A DNA stretch of 64,000 bases from Oxyruncus cristatus (Eukaryota > Chordata > Aves > Passeriformes > Cotingidae): contig VXAY01006800.1 in NCBI GenBank assembly GCA_013399855.1, positions 1,454,392 to 1,518,391 on the forward strand, in the 5' to 3' direction. Below, in pieces: positions 36,192-49,000 of the stretch. The translations under genes were made by a program, and so were the position numbers. The notes under the pieces are model-generated. The model saw nothing but the letters and a program-made list of their open reading frames with translations, was not told the DNA's origin and did no database searches. Each line of letters begins with the position of its first letter. Position 1 is the stretch's first letter.

Positions 36192-38852
36192 ATCCAGTGG
36201 ATAACTTTTTTAATTAAAGTTGATTGATTATATCTGAATTAATATTTTACAATACTAAAAGTCTGTGATTCTGAAATATAATAACACTGAGTTTAGTAGT
36301 GTTATGATGCCAGCTAACAATCTTTTCCTCTTAAACAATCCACCAGAGATTATGAATAAAGGTAATGTACAGTTTCTTCAAATACTTGAAAGTGTGATGG
36401 CATTTAGTTATATATGATTTTTTTGGTGACCTCCAGAGGGTTTTCTCTGGGGCCATAGGTAGTTTTTTGGCACAGGTTTTCCACAGAAGTAAATTCTCTT
36501 TCCTTAGAATCCCAAAATATTTATTATTATAGCAGGATTTGCTTTATGCAGTTAGAACAAATACTATTCATCTCATTGGGCTAAATAAGTGGTTTTAAAA
36601 TTACTACAATATTATTTTGTGTCCTGAAAAAAATCAAAACCTGCATGAAGCTAACCTAGAATTTTCTTCCTGTAGCAAAAAAAAATGCATGAATCCCATC
36701 TCTGTTGAGCAATGTTTTGTGGGTTATCTTATTGCTAAGAAAGCCAGTAATTTCCAGCCAATATTTTTTTTTTCCACAATGGTGCATTTTATAACCAAAC
36801 AACCTAAATTCCTGCATAAGTTACCTCAAGTTAACAGTGTCATCTGCATTAGTGATTCTTCTTGCCATTCTGCAGCTCGTGACTGGATACTTTTAAAAAG
36901 TGTCTCTATATACTGTCATATAAAACAAAAACATTGGCAAAATGATTAAATCAAAGTAGAAGAGCAGGTGTTTGCTCTCTGGAAAAGCTTAACCATTTGG
37001 GATTGGGCAAACCAATTATTTTGTTTTTCAGTTTTGGTTTGACTGCAGTTCTTCCTGAAACTCTGTCATTAGTCATTCTATGGCATATTTCCATCCTTAA
37101 AACCTTTTACTTCCTGACATATTCTGTCAGAAAGTATCAAAACATTAATGTAGCCTGAAAGTGTCTCCTGCTATTTCTAACAAATCTGTATTAGACACCT
37201 GATCTCCTGACTTTTTTTCTTATTCTCATTCTCTTTCTCTTATTTGTATCTCGCCTTCCAACAACACAAATAACAGGGATAAAATAGCTGGTGGCAATAG
37301 TAATAATTTCATCTTTAGCATTGCCATATTTCTAAAAAGCTGAATCCTTTTTCTGATCTTCATTGTAAAGATTTTAGGATTTTACCAGACTATCTTTTGG
37401 TATGAGGCCTATAGCATTACTTCAAAACATTTATCAGTCTGTCACATTCAGTCAAAACTGGGCATTGTATTCCAGAGCTACTTAGAGGGTATATAGGCAG
37501 ACAGACACAGAGAACTTTCTCTTCAGTTTCCTTAGAAACTTTCTCTTGTAATCCAAAATTAGTGACCTACCTGTGAAAAATGTATGAGTGGATAGCAACC
37601 TAAGTTATATCAGAAATGTGATGCTCGGGGGAAAATAGTAAGGAATGTTTCTGAAGAAATTGAATGTCTAATTTAAAAGAAAGTCCCTGTTTACTACCCA
37701 CAGTTAAAGAAGAACTAAATCTATCAGTACTGTCAAGTTAATTGTCTGGGATTTAATGTACCTTTAATGGTTTTAATTGTATAGATAATCCTATCTCTGA
37801 CATTTCTTTTGTTCTGGGACTCCTGGGATAATTTTTATTTCAGTTTTCATTACGCTGTTTCTCTTTGATACATATTATTGTGCTTTTTCTTCTGTTATAT
37901 CAAAAAAATAATCTATATGAGCACTACACGAAACAAAAAACCTTGGCAAAAAGCTTTTCAATTTGGTAAATTGAATAGCAGAGTGCAGTTCTAGAAACAA
38001 AGTCTTGCTAGAATAAATCACTTGCTGTGTTACTTTAAGCAAGTTCTTGCCATTTGTTCCTCTCTGACATGGGTCTAATGAAAAGAATTTCTCTGTAAAG
38101 TGAATTAGGATTTACAGATAAAGCACAATAAGAAAGAAATAATACATGATTGTGAACTTAGTTATTCAAGTGAATATGGACAATATATTATTGTTATTAT
38201 AGATTATTATATTGTATGATTGTTATATAATTTTGTAAAAAGTCATAGAAGATTATATGAATAGAGATTGGTTCCTTCTGCCAAGACCAGCACTATGGAC
38301 ATATCCAGACTCAGCAAGCTGGTTGAAAAAATAAAGTATTAAATGTATGAAAAGTGCTGCATTGCACACTTGAATTTAATAATCCACTGTTATTACTCTT
38401 TAAGAGTGCATTCCATTGTAACTGGAAAGAATGCACAGGTAGCCTGAGTGGAATAAGTTTTGATTATTCATACTGATAAATTGGAATAGATTTGAGTTCT
38501 GTCTGAATGTGAGATGGAAGGCTAATCCTTTTGCCATATGGTTTGGAATCACTATTACACTTTCAGTCTCAGATGTTGGTCTCAAGTGGTCATTATGGTT
38601 ATGCAACGTCCCCTGTGGCTCATTAATTAGCTTAGAGGTTAGAGAGATAACTGAACTGTTATTAAAACAAAAGACTTGAGAATTGCTCAAGCAATAGCAA
38701 AAAGAGAGATCTGGAAGGAATTGGTAACGGGACCTAACAACTTAACCATTAGAAAGAATCATGTTCTCTGCTAGGGAAACAAGTGGGAACAATTTTCCAT
38801 AATTTGGCAAACAGTGATTAATTATACCAAAGAGATGGGAAATATAGGATAG
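36192..38852. other. AT-rich unique sequence, no gene recognised
   Basis: No gene or transposon is recognised. The frame at 36617-36949 (110 codons, plus strand) is cysteine-, serine- and lysine-rich without a recognisable domain and is probably chance. A TTATTATTA-type AT patch lies near 38185-38240. Confidence 0.55.
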
Positions 38853-38882
38853 AGCCACATAAAGCCACAACTTTATGTGGCT
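38853..38882. repeat. Perfect 12-bp hairpin with a six-base loop
   Basis: AGCCACATAAAG, loop CCACAA, then the exact reverse complement CTTTATGTGGCT. The loop begins with CCACA, echoing the arm, which suggests a local snap-back duplication. No transposon signature flanks it. Confidence 0.85.
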
Positions 38883-41800
38883 AAAGGATAAATTGTTTAA
38901 ATAACTTTAAGAATTGGAACTTAATGAAATACACAAATACAAAAGTGATTTTTGTGCCTCATAAACTACTAACTTGTCTTCAGCAATGATCTGTGAATTG
39001 ATATTATTCCATGAGTATCAAGTACCACAGATATTGCTCATAGTCCAAGAATTATTTTAGCTTGATTCCATTTTAGGAATAGAAATGAACTTCCACTCCA
39101 GAATGAAACTTTCCTCACTCTTGACTTCAAAGTTTTTAGCTGGGGGGAAAAAAGCAAACAAAAAACCCCAAGAAAAGCCCCTGCCCCCCACAACCGCCAC
39201 TAATAACAGTAATTAATTATATATAGGGCCAGTAATCTTCACAACTGCTTTGGAAAGCCACATTTAGTTTTAATGACACTTTAATATGTTTCCAAAGAAT
39301 GAGATAAGAAAACCTGTAAAGTAGGAAAGCTTGAGCTGCAGGATAAATGTGTGTTTGTAGGGAGTTATTCCAAATAGGTCTTGCTGCCTTCAAACTAAGG
39401 TATTCACTTATCTGTGAAGGTAAACATTGTGCTAAATACTTGTAGCATTAGGACTTTACATAGTAACTGCAAAAAAAGCCTTCCAAACACTCTAGAAAAA
39501 AACAAACTGTAGAGCAGAACACAATTTGAGGTAGGAATTCTTAAAACACACTTACAAAACATTCCATGCATTTCAAGGATTATAGGTGGGATTTATCTAG
39601 TACACATAGAAAAAAATCTGCAGCTGAGTCACACAAGATACATCTTTCCCACTCAAAGGCATCCCACCCAAACTCATCAATACTGTTTCCTTTAAATCTT
39701 CGGTGAATAATTAAAATATTTCTTGACTGTGTCTTTATGAGTGTTTTATAGTAGTATCGATAATGATGGCAGTTTTATATTGCCTTTATGCAATGATACT
39801 AGGAAACAGTGATACTAGTGGGTTACCTCCAGTATGTGCCACGAATATCACCAGTTTATTGCATTGTAATGAGGATCATTTCTAATCGGACAGCTTTGAG
39901 AAAGGCAAAGGCATGTGAAGGCCCTTGTAGCCTTCTCATCAGCATCACAGACAACAGTCTATTCAGATTCGACTGTGGGACATGGGAGAGTCTGTGATTG
40001 CACATCTTCTTTTTCTAATGAGATTAAAGATATTCTTTTCTGCCTTTTTGTTAGTATTATAGGAGAAGTGTACATAGTGAAAACTACGTGCTTTCTAACC
40101 ACAACATCCACCTGAAATGCAATTAATAACTGTAGTGAGAATTAATCTGAACAGATATTTCTTTAGAAAATTTCAAGCCAGATTTTTAAAAGTATCTTGA
40201 TAGGAAACTTAATTTTTAGCACTGATAGAGTGTCCCATTAGGTACCCATTTACTTTATTTGTTATGTAAATATCTTTTTCAGGTATTTTTCTACAGAACA
40301 GTACTTTTCTATCAGAGAAGCAAGTCAGGAAGACAAAACAAGGAGAAATGTGACTCTCACAAGTGACAGTGAATGACCAAATCAGGAACTACACAAAAAT
40401 AGCTGTCTCTCAAACAAACTACCTTGTGATTTGTTTTCCGGTCTTCTTGTTAACCTGCCACCAATGCCCAGTACATTCATAGGACTACAAGTTTCCCTCA
40501 GTTTGTAAGTGTAAACTTTGCACTGGAATAGCAATAAGGACATGAGATGGGTACCAGGAATAGGTAACCTGATTACATACCCCTTAATAGCTGTTTAGTT
40601 ATTTGTTCCAATTAAGCATAGTCTTCCGAGACATTTAAATTAGGAGCCAAGTGTCTCAAAGCTGTTTCTATAATCAGTGGAGAGACGCAAACCCATTCCA
40701 TGGTAATATAGGCTGAATCTCTGTGAGGTCATTAAATCCACATATTAGCCATACTACCTTCTGGAGGTGCCTGTCCCTGTTCCCCAAGCATGGATGAATC
40801 TGAGAAGCTGTTCATTTAGCACCTGCAGCTGGAAGAATGGTTTCTGCCTTCAGTGTCCACAGTACTTGTGTGCTGAGACTCTGAAGGTGGGACGTGGAGA
40901 GAGGTAGCTGAAGTCTCCTATAGTGCTTAGGTGGAGAACTTTCTTTCCATGTTATTCCCAGACATCAGAGTTCACTGAGGTAACTATCCAAAATGCCAAC
41001 AGTGTAATATGGACACGATATATCTTCATCCAAAGAAAAATCTTGGCATTTTGTGGATTTCCAGGAGATTTTCCTACTTTACTGATTTCCAGACTTCTAA
41101 AGGAACGAGGTCTTTACTCTTGTCATTGGAGTTGTGTTATTCATCCAAGAAATTGTTAGGACAATAAACAATAATTACCAGATTGTATTTGATTTTAATA
41201 ATCTTGTGTTTTAGACATGCAGTAAATTCAAAGATGTTCTTCGTACACGAAGATACGTCTGCTGCTTCTTAGATCTCTAGTCCACTGCAAGAGGATACTT
41301 AAGCCTGTGTTTTCAGACATCCCAACTGCAAGTACATCAACTGTCAAGAAGCTGGAAGTAAATTTTTGACAAACTGTATTTATTTTATAAGAACAGCAGT
41401 GAATTTTAGAAGGTTTTACAATCTGATCTTTCATTTTGAGAATGTTTGAATAATGTAACAGGAAAATACTGTTTGTATTGATCAGCTTCCAGTCTGTAAA
41501 ATTTTCATAAATTTCTGGCTTGAAACGTCAGAAGTTTGTAACGACAATTAATACAGCTATTTGGAATATGAAAGAAAAATGATGAAATAACAAAAGACCA
41601 AGTTTATTTTGAAAGGGAAAGTAATAATAGGGACATCTAGATCTGATACGTTATTCTACAGAGAATGGCTGCTGGTCTGAGTCTTTGAACACAGGAAGGT
41701 TTGAACAGACATGCTCTTATGTCTCTCTTTAAAGGCTCACTGCCTCTTGTGGTTCAGAAAGTAGTACCTAAATGATGGGACCCTGATAGACTCGTGATCC

Positions 41801-43074
41801 TAATTTAGTCTTTGGAACTTTACTAGAAGTAAGAAACTTGAAAGAAACATTTATGCCAATATTTGGTGTAATGAGCCTATTTTGTCACTGGAAATGTATG
41901 GGAACTGTCACAGTCTGACCTGAGACCATTTTATATTATATCTGAATATATGATTTTGATCGAAGCTGAAGGAAGAGACTTCTATTTAGTACTGAATAAA
42001 TTGCATTTTGGGAAAGAAATAATCTCTTGTATAATACAAGAGTCAGGAAATGTGAATTTTCAACAATAAATTTAATTTCAAATCTCTTAGTTGTTAATAA
42101 CTGCAAGGAGACATCTAATGCCACCAAAGTCTATTTAAATCTTTGAACTATGCTAACTATTTCTTTGAATTATGTTAACCATTACTTGTATAAAAGACAA
42201 GATGTGGCTTTTAGCACCACCCAAGAGAATTTTTACTGTTTACCTTTGTATAGAACAGGGCAAGCCAAATGTGTAACCACGTAACTATTAGTTATGCAAA
42301 TATGTAGGGACTTGATCCATGGATGTTTGCACAACAAATAAACGTCTAGTCTCCAAACTGGCTGAAGCCAGTTGAAAAACATACCCTTTTAACACTTTAT
42401 CATTTTCTCCTAAATCCCCTGCAAATTTTGGTTCATTACCATCACAAAACACTCAGCTGAAGCAACAGCTGCTGCAAGTTGAAGTGTGTGTACACTTTAA
42501 AGGTAATTCACTGCTGGTGTCACTGAACAAGAGTGTTTTTCCAATAGCTAAAGGGAGCAGAGAAGATTGCAGCACTGGTGGGTAGAGAAGACCAAAGACC
42601 TTCAATTAGCAGAAGCATTTACATCCTTGGCTCTTTGAAGGCTGTGACAAGTTGCTTAAACTTGGCATTGAGGACTTGGCCTTGCAGACTTGGCATTGGA
42701 AATATCCTGTCAAGTATGAAAGGTACAGGCATATGGTAAACACTTAAATATCTGATGCTTAAGGGTATGGAAAGTAACTAAGCAGAATTGGTAGCAGATG
42801 TTCCTTCAAGATGCACATGTATTTAGGTCCTACGGAAAGTCCCACAGCTTTAATGACAACTACCAACATTCGAGCCATGGAAGTTCCATAAACTCTGCCT
42901 CACCTGTAGAGCTTTCTTTGTAATCCAGCCATTTCCCCAAGACAGTCTTGTCCTTCCTGTGTAATTAGACAGCTACAGAAAAGGTAACGAAGTTGATCTA
43001 ATTCTCTAACCACTTAAAATTACATGTTTCTTAATGAAAGAGTTGGCCAGTGTAATTAAAATTGTCCATTTATC
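38883..43074. other. AT-rich unique sequence, no gene recognised
   Basis: A tandem repeat of period 22 (TCTTTGAACTATGCTAACTAT then TCTTTGAATTATGTTAACCAT, about 85 percent alike) is at 42140-42182. A short hairpin (AACTGGCT, GA, AGCCAGTT) is at 42356-42373. A C-rich stretch is near 39176-39200. No gene is recognised. Confidence 0.55.
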
Positions 43075-43095
43075 TTTTTTTTTTTTTTTTTTTTT
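43075..43095 (+). repeat. Poly(T) run of 21
   Basis: Twenty-one consecutive T bases. It could be a microsatellite or the A tail of a minus-strand retrocopy. The sequence to its right is not recognisable as any retrocopy. Confidence 0.95.
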
Positions 43096-46000
43096 CTTTA
43101 AAAAATCAAATTAGTGACAAGTATACGTAGAAAGAGATTGGGAACTTTAGAGATTATGACTGGGTTTTAGGGTAAAATACTACCAGTTAGAAAAGTATCC
43201 TATGAAAAAATAAATTACTTTAAATATCTAGTGTTAGTGTTTTCACTATTTCAGAAGTGCAGGAATAAACCATCCTGATTCACTTGTTTTGGACTTCTGT
43301 TGTGATATATGTGATCTCTTTTACACATTCAATTCTTTGAACAAATTGATTTTTTAAAAAATAAATTATTTTACCTATTTTATGAAGTTTTCTTGTTTCA
43401 CTGTCTTTACAGCCCTTTAAACTGTTGTTTATGTAGGAAATTATCTTCTAAATAAAAATTATTTGAAAGTAGTAATAGGGATTGAAACAGCAAAAGGCCA
43501 TCTATGTCTAGTACTATGTTCAGGACTGTGGCAAATTTGGGGGCAGAAAGCATTATTGGATTTGTTAGACTCTAAATGTATACAAAAATATTTCTTACTG
43601 AAGCAATTAAGAATGCGCAAAGACAGGAAAATATTTATCCTACCCATTTTTAACACATTCCAAAATGGATGGATCGTGATGCAGCCCATGGTGTGATTCT
43701 CTGGTGATGGCTGATGCAAAATTATTTCAAATCAACAGAAAGATTCACAGTGACTTTAGTGTCTTTGTATTGAGAGTATAATAATTTAACAGCAGGGTCA
43801 GTGTAAGACAAAAAAGCTATATCTGTTGAAGTTATCCAGCACCAAGATGTTTATTCTGGGTCTGTATTAACTCTTTTCCTCACATGTTCTCTCAAACTGT
43901 TGATTATTTCCTTCCAAGACTTGGCCTTTTCCCCCTGCTTTTCCACCTTTCCAGCCTTTTCCATTACTCCTGCTCAGGTACCCTGCCACCATTCTAAATC
44001 TTAGTCACACAATGAATTAAATAATATGAAGGATATGATCTGACCCCCACAACGTGTTGTGGTATAGTCTGAGTTCTGTTGCGTGTGTAATGGTGAGCAA
44101 CACATGTGGGCCTGGGGAAAAGCAAAAGGACAAAAGAGTTGATATATATTTAGAAATATAGACAAGTATTAGAACTATGTTAATTTCTCTTAAGGTAAAG
44201 GAAACTACCATGCTGTTACTGGATAATAAAAAAGTCACTGAAATTAGTGGAAAGATTCTCAACTTACAATAAAATATTATTTACAAATCAATGCGAAAAA
44301 AACCCATGTTCATTTTTAAAGAATAAGGATAATCTCTCATAATTTAATTATTTTATAATGCAATGGCTATGTTGGCTAAATTTTATATGAGCTAGGTTTG
44401 ACTTTTTATTTTCCATGAATATTCAAAGTTCATTATTGAGACTAAAATAGAAGCCTACAATAGCGTCTATTTAAAGGCTAATGGACTTGAGACTAAATGA
44501 CTTACTGATCATGACCATAAAAAATCTTTTCCAACCTTTACAGGTGTTTCAAAGTTGCCAGGACTTAGTTAGGGGGAAAAAAAAAAAAAAAAGTCCACTT
44601 CTAAAAATAGAAATATTAGCACTGTGCTAAGGATCGGATGTGAAGACTCTTGTCTAGCAAAAATACATACAATGATTTGTTTTTCCCTTGTAATAGTTAT
44701 GGTCAAATGCTACTCTGTCCAGCAGATTAAAATTTATTCCTTTTCTGAACATGACATTCATGAAGAGCTTCATGATATTCAAGAAAGAGACTGAAAGGAA
44801 ACAGTTCCCAATGCTTCCTGATAAAAATATCCATAATGAACTGTCACGTGATAACATGCATTTTGTAACATGTAGAGTGGAGTAGACTGCAGATGTCTTC
44901 CCATTTCTTTACTTGCTTCATTTGCCTTTGACTGATGAGAAACTACACACCTTGTACTCCAAGATGATCCTATTCCTTCATGCAACAGAACTTCCCATCC
45001 TCTCTAAATTCAGACACTCCAATAAAAAGATACCAAAACCCAAGGATTTTGTATCTAGTTGTTGGTTTGCATTTGGCTGGGTTTTTTTTCTGTAAGCACA
45101 CATCAGGGCTGAGTCCCTATACTTCAGAGATTATTAAAGAGCTAACATTTCTCCATGAGCCTAATTGGCCACTGTAAGAAAGAAAAAGTACTCAAGAAAG
45201 AAAGAGAATAATTTTTTCACCAAGACAAAAATTGTTATTCTGTGGTTCTTTTGATGTTAAGAGAAAAACTTTTAAATAGGCTTGAGAACCTATGGCATTT
45301 TTACTACTCTTCATTCCTTGTCATAGTTTGAGATATTTTCTTACATGTATGATGCAAACAGATTGGAAATTTCAGTCTTTGCAGAATCTGTGCTTAAAAC
45401 ATAGCTATGACAAAATGAAAAAGCAACACTATAAAAGTTTTAGTTTGGAATAAATAGTATTTAAATCTATCAATTTAATGTCTAAATAATGGCATTTTCA
45501 CCTTTTAAATGTGGCAACAAGAGGGTTAATACTGACTGTTGTTCATCTTCTCTTCCACTGAGAAAACTAGGGGACAAAAAACCTTCTGGAAAAAAAAGGA
45601 ATAAACAAATAAATACATGTGTTGCTACTTCAATAAAACTGTGAAGGACCTAAAATAGGGAACTTCTTGCCCCAGCTTGTTGATGATAAATTCTGACTGA
45701 ATACAGAGCAAGGCTGAGGAAGATCCTGGAAGTGAAAGCCATCAGGGACATAATTTTAAACTCAGAAAGACCCAGTTATGGTGTTATGGTGTTGTATAAT
45801 TTTACTTTATCATTATATTTTCATTAGCCATTCACATCTAGACTTTATTGGACAAAATTTCTTGGGCTAAATAGACTTTTGATCAGATGTAATACATCTA
45901 TTATATACTTAAATATGAGTTTCTCAAATATTAGAAAAGAACTTGGCAAAACTTCTTTGAAATTATCTATTTTAATAATAATAATCAAAAGTTTTAGCAA

Positions 46001-49000
46001 ATATTTCCCAGGAAATTTTAGATATTGGATAAAGATTCAGTTTAGTAAAGATTAAAATATCTTTTAAAAACTCATAATGAAAAACTAGAAAACAGATTGT
46101 TCCACTGTGGTAAGTTTACAAAAACAATAATTTCACCTGAAATCACGGCAAGATCTTGAAAATACAGGAATAAAATTTAAATGTAATGGAGAGGCTGTTT
46201 TAGGTGAAAAATCTGTTTAATATTTCATAGATGTTTCTCTCTTTTGGTATTTTATGCCTTTTGTGCTGTATTCTTCTGTGTTATTCTCTCCTTTGAAGTT
46301 CTGAGTTAAATGAACAAATCAGAGGTCAGAATGGTGCATTCCCATTTCAGTCACATCTTTGACTGTCATTAGTCCTCATTTTAATTTGTCCAAAATTCAT
46401 TGTCAAGATCTGGTTGATATTCCTTCGGTCTTGGTCTGTGAGGTCAACATTACTGTTCCAATGTGAACAGCTACAAAGTTTAAGTGAGATAACAATACTT
46501 GACAAGTGATTAAAAAATAGTTACCAAACTAAAAATTTCACTGCAATTTGGATTTTTTTTTTTTTCATCGGAGAAGCTTTTTTCTTCCACCAGGAAAAGC
46601 TATTTCCCATTCTTTGTAGGTTTTTACTTTAAAGATTTTTTTATATTCATGGAAATAAATTGGCAGAATGAAACCTGAAACTACAATGATGTTATTTAAT
46701 GAAAACTTCACAACTACATTTCTCTTTTTCCACTCCTAGATTTTTCCAGTAATTTAGGGTTAGGTAGGGCTAGATACATGAAGAAAGCAATTGTTTCCTA
46801 TTTGTATCACTGATTTTCGGTTTGTATTTTCTCTTTGTGGTTATAGAAATCCATGGCTTCTTTCTTTCTTTCAGCCTGCTACAAGCCTCTCTGTGTTGGT
46901 GACACAGACCTTACAGCCAGAGGGCTCTCTGTACACAAGTTAGGCAACAAGGATTTCTCTAATTCCCCTTCCCTCTCCATCTCCTAGCTGCATGCTGAAT
47001 TACTGTGATTCCCTTCCATAGAAACAGCATATACACTAGACCTAGCACAGAGCTCCCACATTTAAATATGAACTTTGAGCTCTAGAAACACAACCTTTTT
47101 AAAAATTGACCTAATAATAGCCAGGACTTTTCATTCCTGAATTTTCTGTGAATTTTCACTATGCCACTTGTGTGCATTGGGTTGGAGACTTGGCTCGTTA
47201 GTGCCCAGAAGAATTCAAATGATGTATTTGTTACCCCATGCCTCACCCACGTCTTTGTAGCAGCAGTAAGAGGGTTTTTTTTCTTAGGGTGGACCACACG
47301 GGATTCACAACAAAATTTCCCATTGCATAACACTGTTTCATCATTCATGAGAAAGCCAAAGCCTAAATGAAACTCCATTTTAAATGTTTCTTAATAAACT
47401 AACCTTTGTGAATTATTTACTTGTGGGTCCAGACTTTGTACCTCTACAGTTTAGGTTTATTCTGGAAGGAAACTGAAAGGAGTGCAGTGGTGTGATTTAT
47501 ATAAGAAGCAGTAGGAAAAGAAAGGAAGTTCAATAATTAGTCTAGTATAAACTCTGTACAGTATAAATAATGAAGTAACACTTCTAATATTTGTCAGCTA
47601 GTTACTTTCCTGACTCTGTTTTGCTCTTAGTAGGTATAATTAATTCCCTCGGGATCAGTTAGGTGTCTCTGGCACCCTACAAACATTAATGAATGTATCC
47701 TTAAAACAGACCTTGAAGTTTAGAGGTGGGTGCTATGGCACATAGGAAAGGCAATTTATATAGACTCAGGAAACCTGTGGCAGAGCTGAAAACAAAAGTA
47801 GTATCTTATATTTTAAATTTTTCTCTGCTTTGTAGCCACAGGGGGTCAATTCTAATGATAGTAAACTTAAGCAGAGGTGTTTAAACAGTTTATAGATCAT
47901 TAGTATTTTCATCAAAAGTTTTCATACAGTCATGTTTAGTGAACATTTAATTTAGTATAGCCAATCATTATGCACCGCATACTCTAACTGGTCACTGTAT
48001 CATGTATGAACTACACCTTGCCAGTCCACATTTTACCATTCCACCATTGAAGGTGTGGGTAGCACCCTAAAAGCATAAGAGCTTGTCCCAGTGTCAGCCA
48101 GGGCCCGTGGTGTCAGGCAGAGCCTGTGCTGCATGAAGTTGTCTATTCCACTCTGTGAAGCAAAGAAGGATGAAAATGTGTCTTCAGGAGAACATTGGGA
48201 ATTCCTTATGTGCAGTACAAAGTTAGCATAGACAGATCTGTAATCCTTCTTTTCCAGTGAAAGAGAAACACCTAAAGGAAAGACTTAGAAGAGGTGGCTG
48301 AGCAGATCTAAGTGAGCTCCAGGTTTGAGAGGTGAGATAGTGGTAAACTGGCATTCTTAGCTGATACATTTCTGGAAATAAGTTTTCCTTCTTTGTTTGG
48401 CCTCGATTCAAATAAAGGAGAAGACATTTAATAATATTCCAGATGCTTTTGTGTCTTGGTCATTTTTTATAAGGATGTTTGGTGTAAGGAAAAACAATAA
48501 AAACTTATTCTGATTTGATATTGTAAGTCCTTGATGCAAACATGAAAGGAAAAAAACAAAAGACATTTCAGATTTGCTGATGGGCCGTGAAGGTAGTAAA
48601 GGTTGATCTCTTATGGATTTGTGTTCTTTATGACCCAAACCTTCCTGCAGCAGTAACCATGGCAAGACATAGGCAACAATTGGGAAATATTTAACATGTG
48701 CTGCTGATTATCCTGAAGAACACACGCTCTTTATCGCCATGCTGACAGGCCAGCCATCTGTCTGAGTGCAATATATAGTTCTGTCTGTCTGATCTAGGAG
48801 TCTTATCTGCCTGAATTTGATCTGTCTTTCCCACAACAGGGCTGCCAATTCAAATCTCTTTCCGATAGGTAAATGACTGTTTTCACAAAACTTGCAGGGA
48901 TTGAATTTTTTTTAGACTTTCTCCTTTCAAATTTGTGCGAAATGTTCAAAGGTGATTAGGAAGAGAACACAGGGAGACAAATTAACAGATGGATAAGGAG

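Noticed and set aside
36617..36949. 110-codon plus-strand frame as a possible gene
   Set aside because: No recognisable domain, no upstream start or splice context, and a length expected by chance in this much sequence.
43075..43095. Poly(T) run as the tail of a processed pseudogene on the minus strand
   Set aside because: The sequence to the right contains no recognisable gene remnant, and no target-site duplication is visible.
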